The notes: generated by a model not told the origin, from the sequence alone. A stretch of DNA of 64,000 nucleotides from Bradyrhizobium embrapense (GCF_001189235.2 NZ_LFIP02000006.1:62001-126000), one strand, 5' to 3'. Shown: positions 25,843 to 35,355, counted from the stretch's first letter. Made by a program: numbers and translations.

Positions 25843-26052
25843 TCAGCCCCTTTGGTTATTTTCCAGCGCCTTCAAATCATGGCTCTTGCGCTCGAGTTCG
25901 GCATAGGCATCGTACGCCTTCTCCGCCACTGTCATGATCGAGCCCCAGTTGACAGGCAATTCCTCCGACAGATCGTGCAAATCCATTTTCGCTTGCAGCG
26001 CTTTTCCTGACAGCTTCTTCAGTTCTGCTTTCAATACTTCACGATCACTCAT
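25843..26052 (-). CDS. CCE_0567-family metalloprotein (DUF683)
   Basis: 69-residue, almost wholly helical protein: MSDREVLKAELKKLSGKA, then LSEELPVNWGSIMTVAEKAYDAYAELE. This is the DUF683/CCE_0567 family coded next to nifX in nearly all nif clusters; a cyanobacterial member binds metal between two helices. The start at 26052 overlaps the stop of the DUF269 gene in the usual manner; an ATG four codons upstream is possible. Confidence 0.88.
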   Translation of the reverse strand: MSDREVLKAELKKLSGKALQAKMDLHDLSEELPVNWGSIMTVAEKAYDAYAELERKSHDLKALENNQRG

Positions 26053-26060
26053 GAGCGCCC

Positions 26061-26525
26061 TCAATAGTTCGCCACGTCCGGAAATCTGCGAACCATGTCG
26101 ATTCCGTCGTTGACATATTTGTCGCCTTCCTGTGCAAGCTTTACGAGATTAACGAAGCCAAAACGATGCACATCGCGTAGCTGCTTGTTCACGGCGATCA
26201 GGCGCCCTGCGACCAACACCACGCGGCCGAAGCCTTCATGATGCAGCTTCATAATGGGCTGGACCATCACGCCGGTGGCCCTCTCGATCGAGAGCGCGAC
26301 CGCGTCGAAGAACAACTCAAGCCGCCACAGCGTGTCGGGATCGGGATCGCCGACAATCGGCAGGGCGCGCCGCTTCTCCTTGTTCAAGACATAAGGTTCG
26401 AGTAGGTCGAGATCGCTCTTGTTCGTCCAGGCGCCGTTGGCATCCTGAGCGCGCCACATCCGGATTAGCTCGATGAGGAACGGCGCGTCGATGCTGCTAC
26501 CCTGCCGCACTATTTCTTCGGTCAT
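26061..26525 (-). CDS. NifX-associated protein (DUF269)
   Basis: 154-residue member of the NifX-associated family. Recognisable blocks are FLIELIRMWRAQDANGAW, LDLLEPYVLNKEKRRALPI and HHEGFGRVVLVAGRLI. It always neighbours nifX and is presumed to assist FeMo-co handling, though no activity is proven. It starts six bases after the nifX stop. Confidence 0.92.
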   Translation of the reverse strand: MTEEIVRQGSSIDAPFLIELIRMWRAQDANGAWTNKSDLDLLEPYVLNKEKRRALPIVGDPDPDTLWRLELFFDAVALSIERATGVMVQPIMKLHHEGFGRVVLVAGRLIAVNKQLRDVHRFGFVNLVKLAQEGDKYVNDGIDMVRRFPDVANY

Positions 26526-26531
26526 CTCACC

Positions 26532-26927
26532 TCATTCGTCGAACTCAAACGCGCGGCGCTGGTCCTTGGCCATGGCCTTGCGCAGCCAAGGAGGTGGCGT
26601 TCCCTTCAGTACTTCCTGAAGCTTTTCAAGCAGCATCAGGATGCTTTCCGGCTTGCTCACCTTGATAGGATGGATCTTGTTGGCCACCACCCTCGCGGCA
26701 CCAGCACCGCCGATTGCGGCGACATAGAGAATTACACAATCCTTAATTGCATCGATCTTTGGCGCCAACTTATCGTCGTTGCCATCTTCCTTGAGATCGC
26801 CCTCAAACTCAATTGCTTTAATAAAGACGTGCCCACCCGGCGCGACATCATAGATTGCGATATTCTTCGCCCAACCAAAATGTGCATCGACCCGTCTAAG
26901 ATCTTGCGTAGCGAATGCGACCTTCAT
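26532..26927 (-). CDS. nifX: NifX, FeMo-co precursor carrier
   Basis: 131-residue NifX that shuttles NifB-co or VK-cluster to NifEN. The NifX/NafY fold is shown by MKVAFATQDLRRVDAHFG with the cofactor-binding histidine, and by LYVAAIGGAGAARVV. The start overlaps the nifN stop (ATGA). Confidence 0.96.
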   Translation of the reverse strand: MKVAFATQDLRRVDAHFGWAKNIAIYDVAPGGHVFIKAIEFEGDLKEDGNDDKLAPKIDAIKDCVILYVAAIGGAGAARVVANKIHPIKVSKPESILMLLEKLQEVLKGTPPPWLRKAMAKDQRRAFEFDE

Positions 26928-28330
26928 GCCGTCAACCTCCCAGCTGCGCCACTCGAGCCGTGGCCGGCTCGTCGTGGCAGTGCGGCCGGAGCCCGCCAGC
27001 TATCCGGCGTAGGCTGGTGGTTCTCCTCTCGGTCAGCAATTACGAGATTGGCGATATCGAAAATCATATCGCGCGTACCACGATAGCCGACGGATAGCTG
27101 GTGTCCTGCACCAAGCCGATCGAACATCGGAAAACCCGCGCGATAGAACGGAATTTTCAAACGAGCCGCCGCTTGCCTGCCATGCGAATGCGTGACCAGC
27201 AGGTCGCATTGTTTGGTTCTGGCGAGCTCCTCGAGATCCTCGAGATCACCGATGAAGACTTCCTCGGCCTTGACTCGCTCAATAACCACCGACTGCGTGG
27301 TTGTCACTGCTGCGGTCACCTGCGCGCCCATGTCATGCAGCGTACTGGACAGGTCGAACAGGAGGTCGGGCTCGGCGGCGATCGCAACTCTGCGACCACC
27401 AATATGGAAGTGCGCGTCCAGCATTGCATCGGTGAGCTGGCCACGCTGCCGCCGATATTTCACCGGTACGGGCCGGCCGCTGATCTCGCTCAAAAAGGTG
27501 ATAAATTCGTCGTTGGGATCGAGACCACAAAGCCGTTCGAACAGGCGAAATGGCACGTCGGCCTTGGCCTGCAGGACCTCCGCCGCGCGTCGCATCTGTG
27601 CGCCAATTGCGATCGTCCATTGAGCGCGTCCCATGCTCGCAATTTCGTCGACGCCGATGCCGCCTATGGTTGTCGGCGTAAACTCATCGGGGATATGCCC
27701 ATCAAGCGAGCCTGCCAGATCAGGCAAAAAGGACGGCCGCAAACCGAAATCCTCCAAGATGGCCCGGAGTTCGTCTAGATCACCGGGGGTGAGGTGGCAT
27801 CCTGGAAGAACATTCACCCTGGACGGGTCGCGCAGTCCACTCACGCCCGGCCCCTCGACCAACGCCTCCACAATACGCGCCACAGCCTTCTCCCAGCCAT
27901 CCTGGAACGCTCCCTTGAAATCTGGTGTCGAGACATAGACCATCGGCAATTTTGCAAGTTGCGGATGCTTGTCCCGGATCAGCTTGAGGTAGGCATCGAC
28001 ATCGTCGCCATTGGTCTCTGTAACCCCGGTTGAGCAGATCCCCACGATCTTTGGCTTGGCTCGGCTGTGGATATTGAGTATCGCCTGCTCGAGATTCTCG
28101 TAGCCACCGAGCACGGTTGCGACCTCGCTCATAGCGGTGGTTTGCAGCGGTACTGCTTCCTTGAAATGGCGCACGAAAAGCGTGAGCCCGAAGGATGTAC
28201 AGCCTTGCGAGCCGTGCAGAAGCGGCATAGCCCCACGCAACCCCATAAAGGCGAAGGCTCCGCCGATCGGCTGGCTCATCTTCAGCGGATTGACCGCACA
28301 AGATTTAGTAGACGCTTTGACGAGGGCCAT
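26924..28330 (-). CDS. nifN: NifN, FeMo-co assembly scaffold beta subunit
   Basis: 468-residue partner of NifE, homologous to NifK. The PLKMSQPIGGAFAFMGLRG start, LLHGSQGCTSFGLTLFVRHF, STGVTETNGDDV and the VIERV... LLVTHSHGRQAAARL part typical of NifN are present. NifEN converts NifB-co to FeMo-co with molybdenum and homocitrate. It begins nine bases after nifE and couples to nifX. Confidence 0.97.
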   Translation of the reverse strand: MALVKASTKSCAVNPLKMSQPIGGAFAFMGLRGAMPLLHGSQGCTSFGLTLFVRHFKEAVPLQTTAMSEVATVLGGYENLEQAILNIHSRAKPKIVGICSTGVTETNGDDVDAYLKLIRDKHPQLAKLPMVYVSTPDFKGAFQDGWEKAVARIVEALVEGPGVSGLRDPSRVNVLPGCHLTPGDLDELRAILEDFGLRPSFLPDLAGSLDGHIPDEFTPTTIGGIGVDEIASMGRAQWTIAIGAQMRRAAEVLQAKADVPFRLFERLCGLDPNDEFITFLSEISGRPVPVKYRRQRGQLTDAMLDAHFHIGGRRVAIAAEPDLLFDLSSTLHDMGAQVTAAVTTTQSVVIERVKAEEVFIGDLEDLEELARTKQCDLLVTHSHGRQAAARLKIPFYRAGFPMFDRLGAGHQLSVGYRGTRDMIFDIANLVIADREENHQPTPDSWRAPAALPRRAGHGSSGAAGRLTA

Positions 28331-28339
28331 AACAGGTCC

Positions 28340-29986
28340 TTATTCTGCGGCCTGTGGCAGGGCAGATGGTGAGGCCGCCAAGATTTCCTCGATGCGTCTG
28401 TTGCAGCAGCCGCCGACCGCATTGGTGTGCTCTCTGACAGCTTCCACGCTGATCAAGCCATGGGCGGTAATCGCATCCTCGATTGTTCCGAGATCTACCT
28501 TGTTGCAAAGGCAGATCTCCTTGGCTCGGCGCGCCGTTTCGCCGAGCGCAGGATCGCAAGCGATCTCGGCCAGCGGTGATCGCATCTGCACCATCTCCTT
28601 CGCCAAGACCTGCCATGGCGCAGGTCGACGCAGCTGCTCCCACATCGGATTGGAGAGCGACTTGTCGATCTCCTCCACCAGTTTGACCATTCCAAGATAG
28701 CCCAGATAGGCATGGCACCGCTCTTGGTTGATATCGATCCAGGGCATCGCCGCCTTCAGTGCGACAAACTGCGATTTGCCGCCCGACAGCATGATGTCTG
28801 CTTCCGCTTCTTTCAACATTCTGTACATTTCGCGCGGCGTCATCTCCTCGATCATGTGGGCATCCTGCCCCATCAGCTCCTTGATGCGTTCCTTGTCCTC
28901 CCCGGTCGATTTCTTCACGCTGGTTCCGACCAATTCGAGACCGGCTTCCTGCAGTGCCGCCACGACCGACCATGACTTGACGCCGCCGGTAATCAACAAG
29001 GCCTTCTTGCCTTTGAAACGTGGCTTGTACGGTTCGATGGCAGCCCAGGCGCGCGTTTCCTCGCGCGCGATCACCGCATCAGTGCGCCCGAGCAACTCTT
29101 GGGGGGCGCCGCGCTCGACTAATAAGCGGGCGATCTGGCGAAGCGAATCACTCGAATCCTGAATACCGTAGAACGCCCCCTCGAAGAACGGGATCCCGTA
29201 GCGTTCCTTCATTTTGCGTGCGACGTTGATCATAGATTTTGAGCAGACCAACATCGCCGCCCGCGCACGATGAGAAGAAGCGACCTCGCGATACTTTCCG
29301 TCGCCAGAGATGCATGAGAGAATCCGGACTCCGAGTTCGTCCAGCAATGGCTTCACTTGCCAGAACTCTCCTGAAAGGTTGTATTCTCCGATCAGGTTGA
29401 TGTCGTACGGCGTTGTGTAGTCCGGCTCCTGCGTTCCGATGACATGTTCGAGCAGGGCCTCGCCGGCGAGCTTGTTACCCAGGTTTTTGGAGCCAACGAA
29501 CCCTGGGGAATTGATCGGTATAACTGGTTTGCCGAACCTTTGAGATGCAGCCTTGCAAACCGCATCGATATCGTCGCCGATCATCGCCGGGATGCAAGTC
29601 TGATAGACGAAGATCGCGGGAGGGTCCCGCTTACTGATGATTTCTGTGATTGCCTTGCACAGCCGCTGCTCGCCTCCGAATACGATATCGGTTTCGTTCA
29701 GGTCGGTTGTGAATGCGGTTCGCCACAGATTTGAGCCAGACGACGCCGAGCCGCGATTGTCCCAGGAGTTGCCTTCGCACGCAATCGGACCGTGCACCAA
29801 GTGAGCGACATCGGTAAACGGCTGCAGCGCGATCTTGGCACCGTCGAAAGCGCAGCCGCCCGCAGCACTGCCCGGCTGCAGTTGCCTGGTGCAGCCCTTC
29901 CTGCGAGCAGCCTTCGACTTACTGCCATTCTTGGCGCAGCCCGGCTCGTCGAAGATATTCTGGACCGTGGCCGCTAGCGAACTCAT
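28340..29986 (-). CDS. nifE: NifE with C-terminal BFD-like [2Fe-2S] domain
   Basis: 548-residue NifE, homologous to NifD and partner of NifN. The NifE core (GGCAFDGAKIALQPFTDVAH, IACEGNSWDNRGS, LITGGVKSWS) covers about the first 470 residues. An extra tail holds ICLCNKVDLGTIEDAI ... AVGGCCNRRIEEIL: C-x-C and C-C in the bacterioferritin-associated-ferredoxin (BFD) pattern, which binds a 2Fe-2S cluster. Shorter NifE proteins lack it. The tail may feed electrons to the scaffold. The start at 29986 has GAGGGGA before it; an upstream in-frame ATG at 30073 lacks support. Confidence 0.97.
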   Translation of the reverse strand: MSSLAATVQNIFDEPGCAKNGSKSKAARRKGCTRQLQPGSAAGGCAFDGAKIALQPFTDVAHLVHGPIACEGNSWDNRGSASSGSNLWRTAFTTDLNETDIVFGGEQRLCKAITEIISKRDPPAIFVYQTCIPAMIGDDIDAVCKAASQRFGKPVIPINSPGFVGSKNLGNKLAGEALLEHVIGTQEPDYTTPYDINLIGEYNLSGEFWQVKPLLDELGVRILSCISGDGKYREVASSHRARAAMLVCSKSMINVARKMKERYGIPFFEGAFYGIQDSSDSLRQIARLLVERGAPQELLGRTDAVIAREETRAWAAIEPYKPRFKGKKALLITGGVKSWSVVAALQEAGLELVGTSVKKSTGEDKERIKELMGQDAHMIEEMTPREMYRMLKEAEADIMLSGGKSQFVALKAAMPWIDINQERCHAYLGYLGMVKLVEEIDKSLSNPMWEQLRRPAPWQVLAKEMVQMRSPLAEIACDPALGETARRAKEICLCNKVDLGTIEDAITAHGLISVEAVREHTNAVGGCCNRRIEEILAASPSALPQAAE

Positions 29987-30082
29987 CCGTTTTCCCCTCA
30001 GCAAACTAATTGAGAGATTAACCGCCGTGCATTGGTGCCGTGCCACCGCCGGGTTTGGCGATGGCACGCGCACCGTTCGTCA

Positions 30083-31639
30083 TCAGCGAATGATGTCGAA
30101 GCTGTAGTCGGTTTTGCCAAGAAGGTTGGTCTTCTTGTCGATTTCGTCGAAGATCTTGTCGAGGATCTTGACCAGCACATTCAGGCCACCCTGATAACCC
30201 CAAACGGGCGAGCGGTGATGGTGATGCCGATCAAAGACTGGAAAGCCAATTCGGATCAGTGGCGTTCCAGTGTCACGCTCGAGGTACTTGCCGTATGTGT
30301 TGCCAATCAGAAAATCGACCGGCTCGGTAAATAGGAGCGAGCGCAAGTGCCAGAGGTCCCGGCCAGGGTAGACTTGGCAGCTCTGCCCAAACGGCGAGCC
30401 TGCAAGCAGCGCCGCCATTTTTGTCTGCCATGCCTTGTTGCCGTTGGTGGAAAGCACATGGGTTGGCTCGGCGCCCAGTTCGAGCAGAAAGGAAGCTACC
30501 CCGTAGCAGAGATCCGGATCACCATAGACCGCGAACTTCTTGCCATGGATATGCGCACTGGAATCGGCGATGGCATCGACCAAGCGGCCACGCTCTCGTG
30601 CGAGTTGCTCCGGAATGTCCTTGCCGCCGATCCGCGATAACGCCACCAGCAAGTCATCCGTTGCGGATATGCCAATCGGGTAGTTGAAGGACACGACATC
30701 CTGCCCATGCCCGGCCACGAATTGCAACGTTTTCTCCGTACACCACTCCTGCATGGAGATTGTCGCCTTGGCGTGAACGGCGTTGGCTGCGTCTTCCAGC
30801 GTGGTGCCGCCGTCATACATCCGGAACTCGCCATCTGTCGGGGTGTCGAAGACTTCGGAGTTGTCGGCGAGTATGGTGTGCTGGATTCCCATCAGTTCCA
30901 GGATGCGCCTGATCTCGCGAAGGTTTCCGACGGCATAGCCATCGAAACCGCCGATGATGTTGATGGCCTGGTTCGGCCTGCGCTCCAGCTTCGGCACCGT
31001 TCCGGCCTTGCCGTCCCAAAAATGCTCCAAGATCCCCTTGAGCGCGTTGTCGTAGCCGGTGACGTGGCTGCCGACGAAGGCCGGCGTGTGGGCGAATGGC
31101 ACGTCGAACTCCGCCGGAACCGAGCCCTTCTCTTTGGACGTTTTGATGAAGGCATTCAGGTCATCGCCGATCACCTCAGCCATGCAGGTCGTGGAGACCG
31201 CAATCATCTTGGGTTTGTACATGTTGTAGCTGTTTGCGAGCCCGTCGATCATGTTGTTCAGGCCACCGAATACAGCAGCGTCCTCGGTCATCGACGAAGA
31301 GACGCAGGAACACGGCTCCTTGAAGTGTCGCGACAGATGGCTGCGATAATAGGCCACGCAGCCTTGCGAGCCGTGAACGAAAGGCAGCGTGCCTTCAAAG
31401 CCGACGGAGGCGAATACGGCGCCAAGCGGCTGGCAGGCCTTGGCCGGGTTTATCGTTAGCGCCTCCCGCGCAAAATTTTTCTCGCGGTACTCCGGCGTTT
31501 TCGTCCATTCCTTGATACGCTCGACTTCGGCGGGCTCGCGGGGATCCTCGAACATCTTCTTCTTGTCCAGCATCTGCTGGTATTCTGGACCGCGGAACAG
31601 TTCGAGATGATCGAGCACGTGCTCGGCACTTTGCGCCAT
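30083..31639 (-). CDS. nifK: NifK, nitrogenase MoFe protein beta subunit
   Basis: 518-residue beta subunit of dinitrogenase. P-cluster cysteines lie in INPAKACQPLG, FVHGSQGCVAYYRS and STTCMAEVIGDD. The N-terminus carries the long extension of group I (proteobacterial) NifK. Full length and intact. It follows nifD by 66 bp and precedes nifE by 96 bp in one transcript. Confidence 0.99.
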   Translation of the reverse strand: MAQSAEHVLDHLELFRGPEYQQMLDKKKMFEDPREPAEVERIKEWTKTPEYREKNFAREALTINPAKACQPLGAVFASVGFEGTLPFVHGSQGCVAYYRSHLSRHFKEPCSCVSSSMTEDAAVFGGLNNMIDGLANSYNMYKPKMIAVSTTCMAEVIGDDLNAFIKTSKEKGSVPAEFDVPFAHTPAFVGSHVTGYDNALKGILEHFWDGKAGTVPKLERRPNQAINIIGGFDGYAVGNLREIRRILELMGIQHTILADNSEVFDTPTDGEFRMYDGGTTLEDAANAVHAKATISMQEWCTEKTLQFVAGHGQDVVSFNYPIGISATDDLLVALSRIGGKDIPEQLARERGRLVDAIADSSAHIHGKKFAVYGDPDLCYGVASFLLELGAEPTHVLSTNGNKAWQTKMAALLAGSPFGQSCQVYPGRDLWHLRSLLFTEPVDFLIGNTYGKYLERDTGTPLIRIGFPVFDRHHHHRSPVWGYQGGLNVLVKILDKIFDEIDKKTNLLGKTDYSFDIIR

Positions 31640-31705
31640 TATTGAGATCCTTTTTATTATCGAAATTGACTGCCCCGCTCTCCGCTGAGAGCGAGACTTG
31701 TTGCC

Positions 31706-33208
31706 CTATTCTGCAGCCAAGAGCTTGGCCCTCGGTGTTTCCTTCCAGGGCGCCTTCGTCTTTTTCCAGACAGGCGAGTTGACAGCCATGTCCATGTCGC
31801 GCGCAAAGATCGCAAAGCCGTCATAGCCGTGATATGGACCCGAATAGTCCCAGGAATGCATCTGCCTGAACGGCACACCCATCTTCTGGAACACGTATTT
31901 TTCCTTGATACCCGAGCCGATGAGGTCAGGCTGGAGCTTTTCGACGAAGCGCTCGAACTCGTAGCCATTGACGTCGTCATAGATCAGCGTGCTGTCCTTT
32001 ACGTAGTTCTGAGCTGTGCGCTGATAATCGTCGTTGTGGCCAAACTCGTATCCGGTGCCCACGACTTCCATCCCGAGGTCTTCGTAGGCGCCAATCACAT
32101 GACGCGGACGAAGCCCGCCGACATACAGCATGACCGTTCGGCCCTCCAGGCGCGGGCGATACTTCGCAACCACCGCGTTGACCAGCGGCTGGTACTTTTC
32201 AATCACCCGCTCAGCCCCTTCCTTGATCTTGTCGTCGAAATAGGCCGCAATCTTCCGCAACGATTCTGCAATCTTTGAAGGTCCGAAGAAGTTGTATTCG
32301 CACCAGGGGATGCCGAATTTCTCTTCCATGTGGCGGGAGATGTAGTTCATTGAACGGTAGCAATGCAGAAGGTTGAGCTTGGCTTTCGGAGTTGCCTCGA
32401 GTTCAGCGAGTGAACCGTCCCCGGACCACTGCGCGATCACCCGCAGGCCCATTTCCTCCAGCAGAATTCGCGATGACCAGGCATCGCCGCCGATATTGTA
32501 GTCGCCGATGATTGCAACATCGTAAGGCGTCGGCTCGAACTTTGGTGTGCCGTTGGGCTCGAGCTTGTCGAAGATCCAGTCACGCACCGCGTCGTTGGCA
32601 ATGTGGTGACCTAGTGACTGCGACACGCCACGAAAACCCTCGCAGCGGACCGGCACGATGGTCTTGCCTCCATACTCCTTGGATTTAGTTCTTGAGACAG
32701 CCTCGATATCGTCGCCGATCAGTCCGATCGGGCATTCCGATTGGATGGTGATGCCGTTGTTGAGGGGAAACAGCTCCTGGATCTCGTCAAGAACTTTGAC
32801 CAGCTTCTTGTCGCCACCGAATACGATATCCTTTTCCTGGAAGTCGGAGGTGAATTGCAGGGTCACGAAGCTATCGATCCCCGTCGTACCAACGTAATAG
32901 TTGCGGCGCGATCCCCACGAATACTGCCCGCAGCCAACAGGACCATGGCTGATATGGACCATGTCCTTGATAGGTCCCCAAACCACGCCCTTGGATCCCG
33001 CATAGGCGCAGCCCCGGATCGTCATCACGCCGGGTATGGATTTGATGTTGGACTTCACCCCGCAGTCCGACTTGCCGGCCTGGTGAACGTTGAGGTGCTT
33101 GGCACGTCTTTTCGCGGTTTTCTCCGGATAGACCTTCAGCACCTCCTCGATCAGCTGTTTGTTGCGAGCCCTGATATCTGCGATACTCTGGGTCGTGGCG
33201 AGACTCAT
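31706..33208 (-). CDS. nifD: NifD, nitrogenase MoFe protein alpha subunit
   Basis: 500-residue alpha subunit of dinitrogenase, holding FeMo-co. The P-cluster ligands are in TIRGCAYAGSKGVVWGP, SHGPVGCGQYSW and ECPIGLIGDD; the FeMo-co cysteine is in LNLLHCYRSMNY and the histidine in PFRQMHSWDYSGPYHG. It heads nifDKENX-DUF269-DUF683-fdxB and has a sigma-54 promoter with two NifA-type sites upstream. Confidence 0.99.
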   Translation of the reverse strand: MSLATTQSIADIRARNKQLIEEVLKVYPEKTAKRRAKHLNVHQAGKSDCGVKSNIKSIPGVMTIRGCAYAGSKGVVWGPIKDMVHISHGPVGCGQYSWGSRRNYYVGTTGIDSFVTLQFTSDFQEKDIVFGGDKKLVKVLDEIQELFPLNNGITIQSECPIGLIGDDIEAVSRTKSKEYGGKTIVPVRCEGFRGVSQSLGHHIANDAVRDWIFDKLEPNGTPKFEPTPYDVAIIGDYNIGGDAWSSRILLEEMGLRVIAQWSGDGSLAELEATPKAKLNLLHCYRSMNYISRHMEEKFGIPWCEYNFFGPSKIAESLRKIAAYFDDKIKEGAERVIEKYQPLVNAVVAKYRPRLEGRTVMLYVGGLRPRHVIGAYEDLGMEVVGTGYEFGHNDDYQRTAQNYVKDSTLIYDDVNGYEFERFVEKLQPDLIGSGIKEKYVFQKMGVPFRQMHSWDYSGPYHGYDGFAIFARDMDMAVNSPVWKKTKAPWKETPRAKLLAAE

Positions 33209-33260
33209 CTGATGTCCTCAAGGTTTGCTGTTGCAAGAGCGGCTTCTGACCAGAACTTTT

Positions 33261-33275
33261 GCAACCAGCATGCCA
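33261..33275 (-). promoter_or_regulatory. Sigma-54 (-24/-12) promoter of nifD
   Basis: Minus-strand TGGCATGCTGGTTGC, 53 bp before the nifD ATG. Together with the two NifA-type sites it accounts for the 378-bp gap up to the LysR-type gene. Confidence 0.9.
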
Positions 33276-33344
33276 GCGCTTCGCGAACACAAAACCCATA
33301 ACGATTAACGGCAGTTAGCGCGTCTCGCGCGGGGGCAACACCGT

Positions 33345-33360
33345 TGTTGCGAACGCGACA
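33345..33360. promoter_or_regulatory. NifA upstream activator site 1 for nifD
   Basis: TGT-TGCGAACGCG-ACA, exact TGT-N10-ACA, 70 bp upstream of the -24 element. Confidence 0.72.
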
Positions 33361-33393
33361 TCGCGCTTTGCTCGGAGGCTTCTTGGTTTGACC

Positions 33394-33409
33394 TGTTCGA
33401 AACGGAACA
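33394..33409. promoter_or_regulatory. NifA upstream activator site 2 for nifD
   Basis: TGT-TCGAAACGGA-ACA, exact TGT-N10-ACA, 119 bp upstream of the -24 element and 49 bp (nearly five helix turns) from site 1, so both could be on the same DNA face. Confidence 0.72.
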
Positions 33410-33586
33410 AGGGGAACTATGTGCGAAATGGCTCCGCTCAGCTATTCGCGCGTGTTTTCGTTCTAGACGTGAACCTATAAATCTGCCGGGCGGACGGCTT
33501 GCCAGAATCCGCTATGGCCCGATAGCGACCAAATTCCGCAGCGCGACGAAATAACGCGAAGGACGTCAGCTCCAGTTCACGCTAAT

Positions 33587-34471
33587 TTATAAACTTGGCG
33601 CAATCTCAGACCTGATCCATTCCACGAAAGTCTGCAATGCGCGGCGCTGACGGCCGGCGCGCGGGAACACCAGATGATGACCAACGTAGCGGATGTCGGT
33701 GGAGCGGCCAGCCAGGGGCGCTATCAGGCGCCCCGATGCTATCTCACTTTCAGCCAACCGAGTTGATTCCAACGTCACGCCAACCCCGCCGCAAGCCATA
33801 GCTATTGCGAGAAAGCTGCGGTCGAATCGCATTCCATGGATCGCTGGAGGTTCGAGCCCGTTCGCGACGAACCATTGATACCATTGAACCTGCTTCACAT
33901 CGGAGCGAATAAGAACTTGGCTCAACAAATCCTTTGGCTGGCGGATTCTCTTCGCGATCTGAGGAGCACACAGAGGGGTGACGGTTTCTTCGCCAAGCGG
34001 GATCACTTCGAGGCCCTCACCGCGAGGTGAACCGTAGACGATGTCCAGATCGAAATCGTCGTTCGTGAAGCGGGCGTACTCCGTGTTGGCGGCGAGCCGA
34101 ACCTCCAGTTTCGGTTCGGCCGCGAGAAATTTGGTCAGGCGCGGGGCCAGCCATTGCGCTGCGAAACTTGGGGCACAATGCACCCTCAGGAGCTGCGGCC
34201 CGCGACCTGCGACTTCTTCGATCCCGCGCCGCAAATTGTCGAAGGCCGCACCGGCGTGACGCATCAGGTTCTCGCCAGCGGGCGTTAAACGGACGGAACG
34301 AGCACTCCGCTCGAACAGAACGGTGCTCATGGTGCTTTCCAGCTTGCGGATCGCGTGGCTGACGGCGCTCGGCGTCAAATGCAATTCTTCGGCTGCGTCG
34401 CTGAAGGAGCCACTGCGCGCAGCCGCTTCGAAGGCCCGGATGGCGGAGATCGGAATGCTCGACAGCAGCAT
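33587..34471 (-). CDS. LysR-type transcriptional regulator
   Basis: 294-residue LysR family protein of the GcvA-like branch. The N-terminal winged helix-turn-helix is clear: ISAIRAFEAAARSGSFSDAAEELHLTPSAVSHAI. The rest is the inducer-binding domain, with VHCAPSFAAQWLAPRL at its start. The ATG at 34471 leaves the short N-terminus usual in this branch; ATGs at 34477 and 34507 are alternatives. It is divergent from the SDR-transketolase-TRAP operon and has a T-N11-A dyad at its start, so it most likely controls that operon and itself. Confidence 0.9.
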   Translation of the reverse strand: MLLSSIPISAIRAFEAAARSGSFSDAAEELHLTPSAVSHAIRKLESTMSTVLFERSARSVRLTPAGENLMRHAGAAFDNLRRGIEEVAGRGPQLLRVHCAPSFAAQWLAPRLTKFLAAEPKLEVRLAANTEYARFTNDDFDLDIVYGSPRGEGLEVIPLGEETVTPLCAPQIAKRIRQPKDLLSQVLIRSDVKQVQWYQWFVANGLEPPAIHGMRFDRSFLAIAMACGGVGVTLESTRLAESEIASGRLIAPLAGRSTDIRYVGHHLVFPRAGRQRRALQTFVEWIRSEIAPSL

Positions 34472-34479
34472 ACCCATAA

Positions 34480-34494
34480 GTGAACCAGATTCAC
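34480..34494. promoter_or_regulatory. LysR-type operator (GTGAA-N5-TTCAC)
   Basis: A perfect dyad GTGAA-CCAGA-TTCAC, which also fits the T-N11-A LysR-box rule (34481-34493). It lies between the divergent regulator and the SDR gene. Confidence 0.6.
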
Positions 34495-34605
34495 ACATCC
34501 AAGACAACTGCGCGTTTGTCCCGGCCGGCCCCTCGGCTCAAGCAATGGGGCAAGAGGACCGGCTGCCTGCGCGGCGTCCAAAACGACAGGGACAGGAGGA
34601 TTCGA

Positions 34606-35355
34606 ATGCTGCTTCGCGGCAAAACGGCGATTATCACAGGGGCGGCCTCGCCCCGCGGGATTGGCCTCGCAACTGCCAGACGATTTGCCGAAGAGGGCGC
34701 GCGGGTTGCCATCCTCGACATCGACGGGACCGCCGCACAAGCCGCCGCGCAAGGCCTCGGCGACGCTCATATCGGAATTGCTTGCAACGTCGCCGACCAG
34801 GCTTCGTGCCAGAAGGCAGTCGAAGCTGTCGTCGACCGTTTCGGCCAAATCGACATCCTGATCAACAATGCCGGCATCACACAGCCGGTCAAATTCCTCG
34901 ACATCACGCCGGCCGACTGGGACCGTATCCAGGACGTCAACCTCAAGGGCATTCTGTTCCTGTCCCAGGCAGTGATCCCGCATATGCGGATGCGCAAGTC
35001 GGGATCGATTGCATGCATGTCGTCGGTATCGGCCCAGCGCGGCGGCGGCATTTTCGGTGGTCCGCACTACTCGGCGGCGAAGGCGGGGGTCCTTGGGCTT
35101 GCCAAGGCGATGGCTCGGGAATTTGGCGCCGATGGTATCCGCGTCAACTGCGTCACGCCGGGATTGATAGGCACCGACATCACTTCCGGCAAGCTCAACG
35201 ACGAGATGAAAGCGAAGATCTTGGAAGGCATTCCGCTCGGACGGCTCGGGGAGGCCAAGGACGTTGCCGGCATCTACACATTTCTCGCATCGGACCTCTC
35301 GGCATACGTCACCGGCACCGTGATCGACGTCAACGGCGGGATGCTCATTCACTAA
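34606..35355 (+). CDS. SDR-family dehydrogenase
   Basis: 249-residue short-chain dehydrogenase/reductase. The NAD(P) motif TGAASPRGIG replaces the usual TGxxxGIG with a two-residue longer loop; NNAGIT, the catalytic Ser region (ACMSSVSAQRGG) and Y-S-A-A-K are intact. An acidic residue after the second strand (ILDID) suggests NAD rather than NADP. GGAGGA precedes the ATG at good spacing. It is the first gene of a catabolic operon with split transketolase and TRAP transporter, so it likely oxidises the imported polyol, sugar or hydroxy-acid. Substrate unknown. Confidence 0.9.
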   Translation: MLLRGKTAIITGAASPRGIGLATARRFAEEGARVAILDIDGTAAQAAAQGLGDAHIGIACNVADQASCQKAVEAVVDRFGQIDILINNAGITQPVKFLDITPADWDRIQDVNLKGILFLSQAVIPHMRMRKSGSIACMSSVSAQRGGGIFGGPHYSAAKAGVLGLAKAMAREFGADGIRVNCVTPGLIGTDITSGKLNDEMKAKILEGIPLGRLGEAKDVAGIYTFLASDLSAYVTGTVIDVNGGMLIH

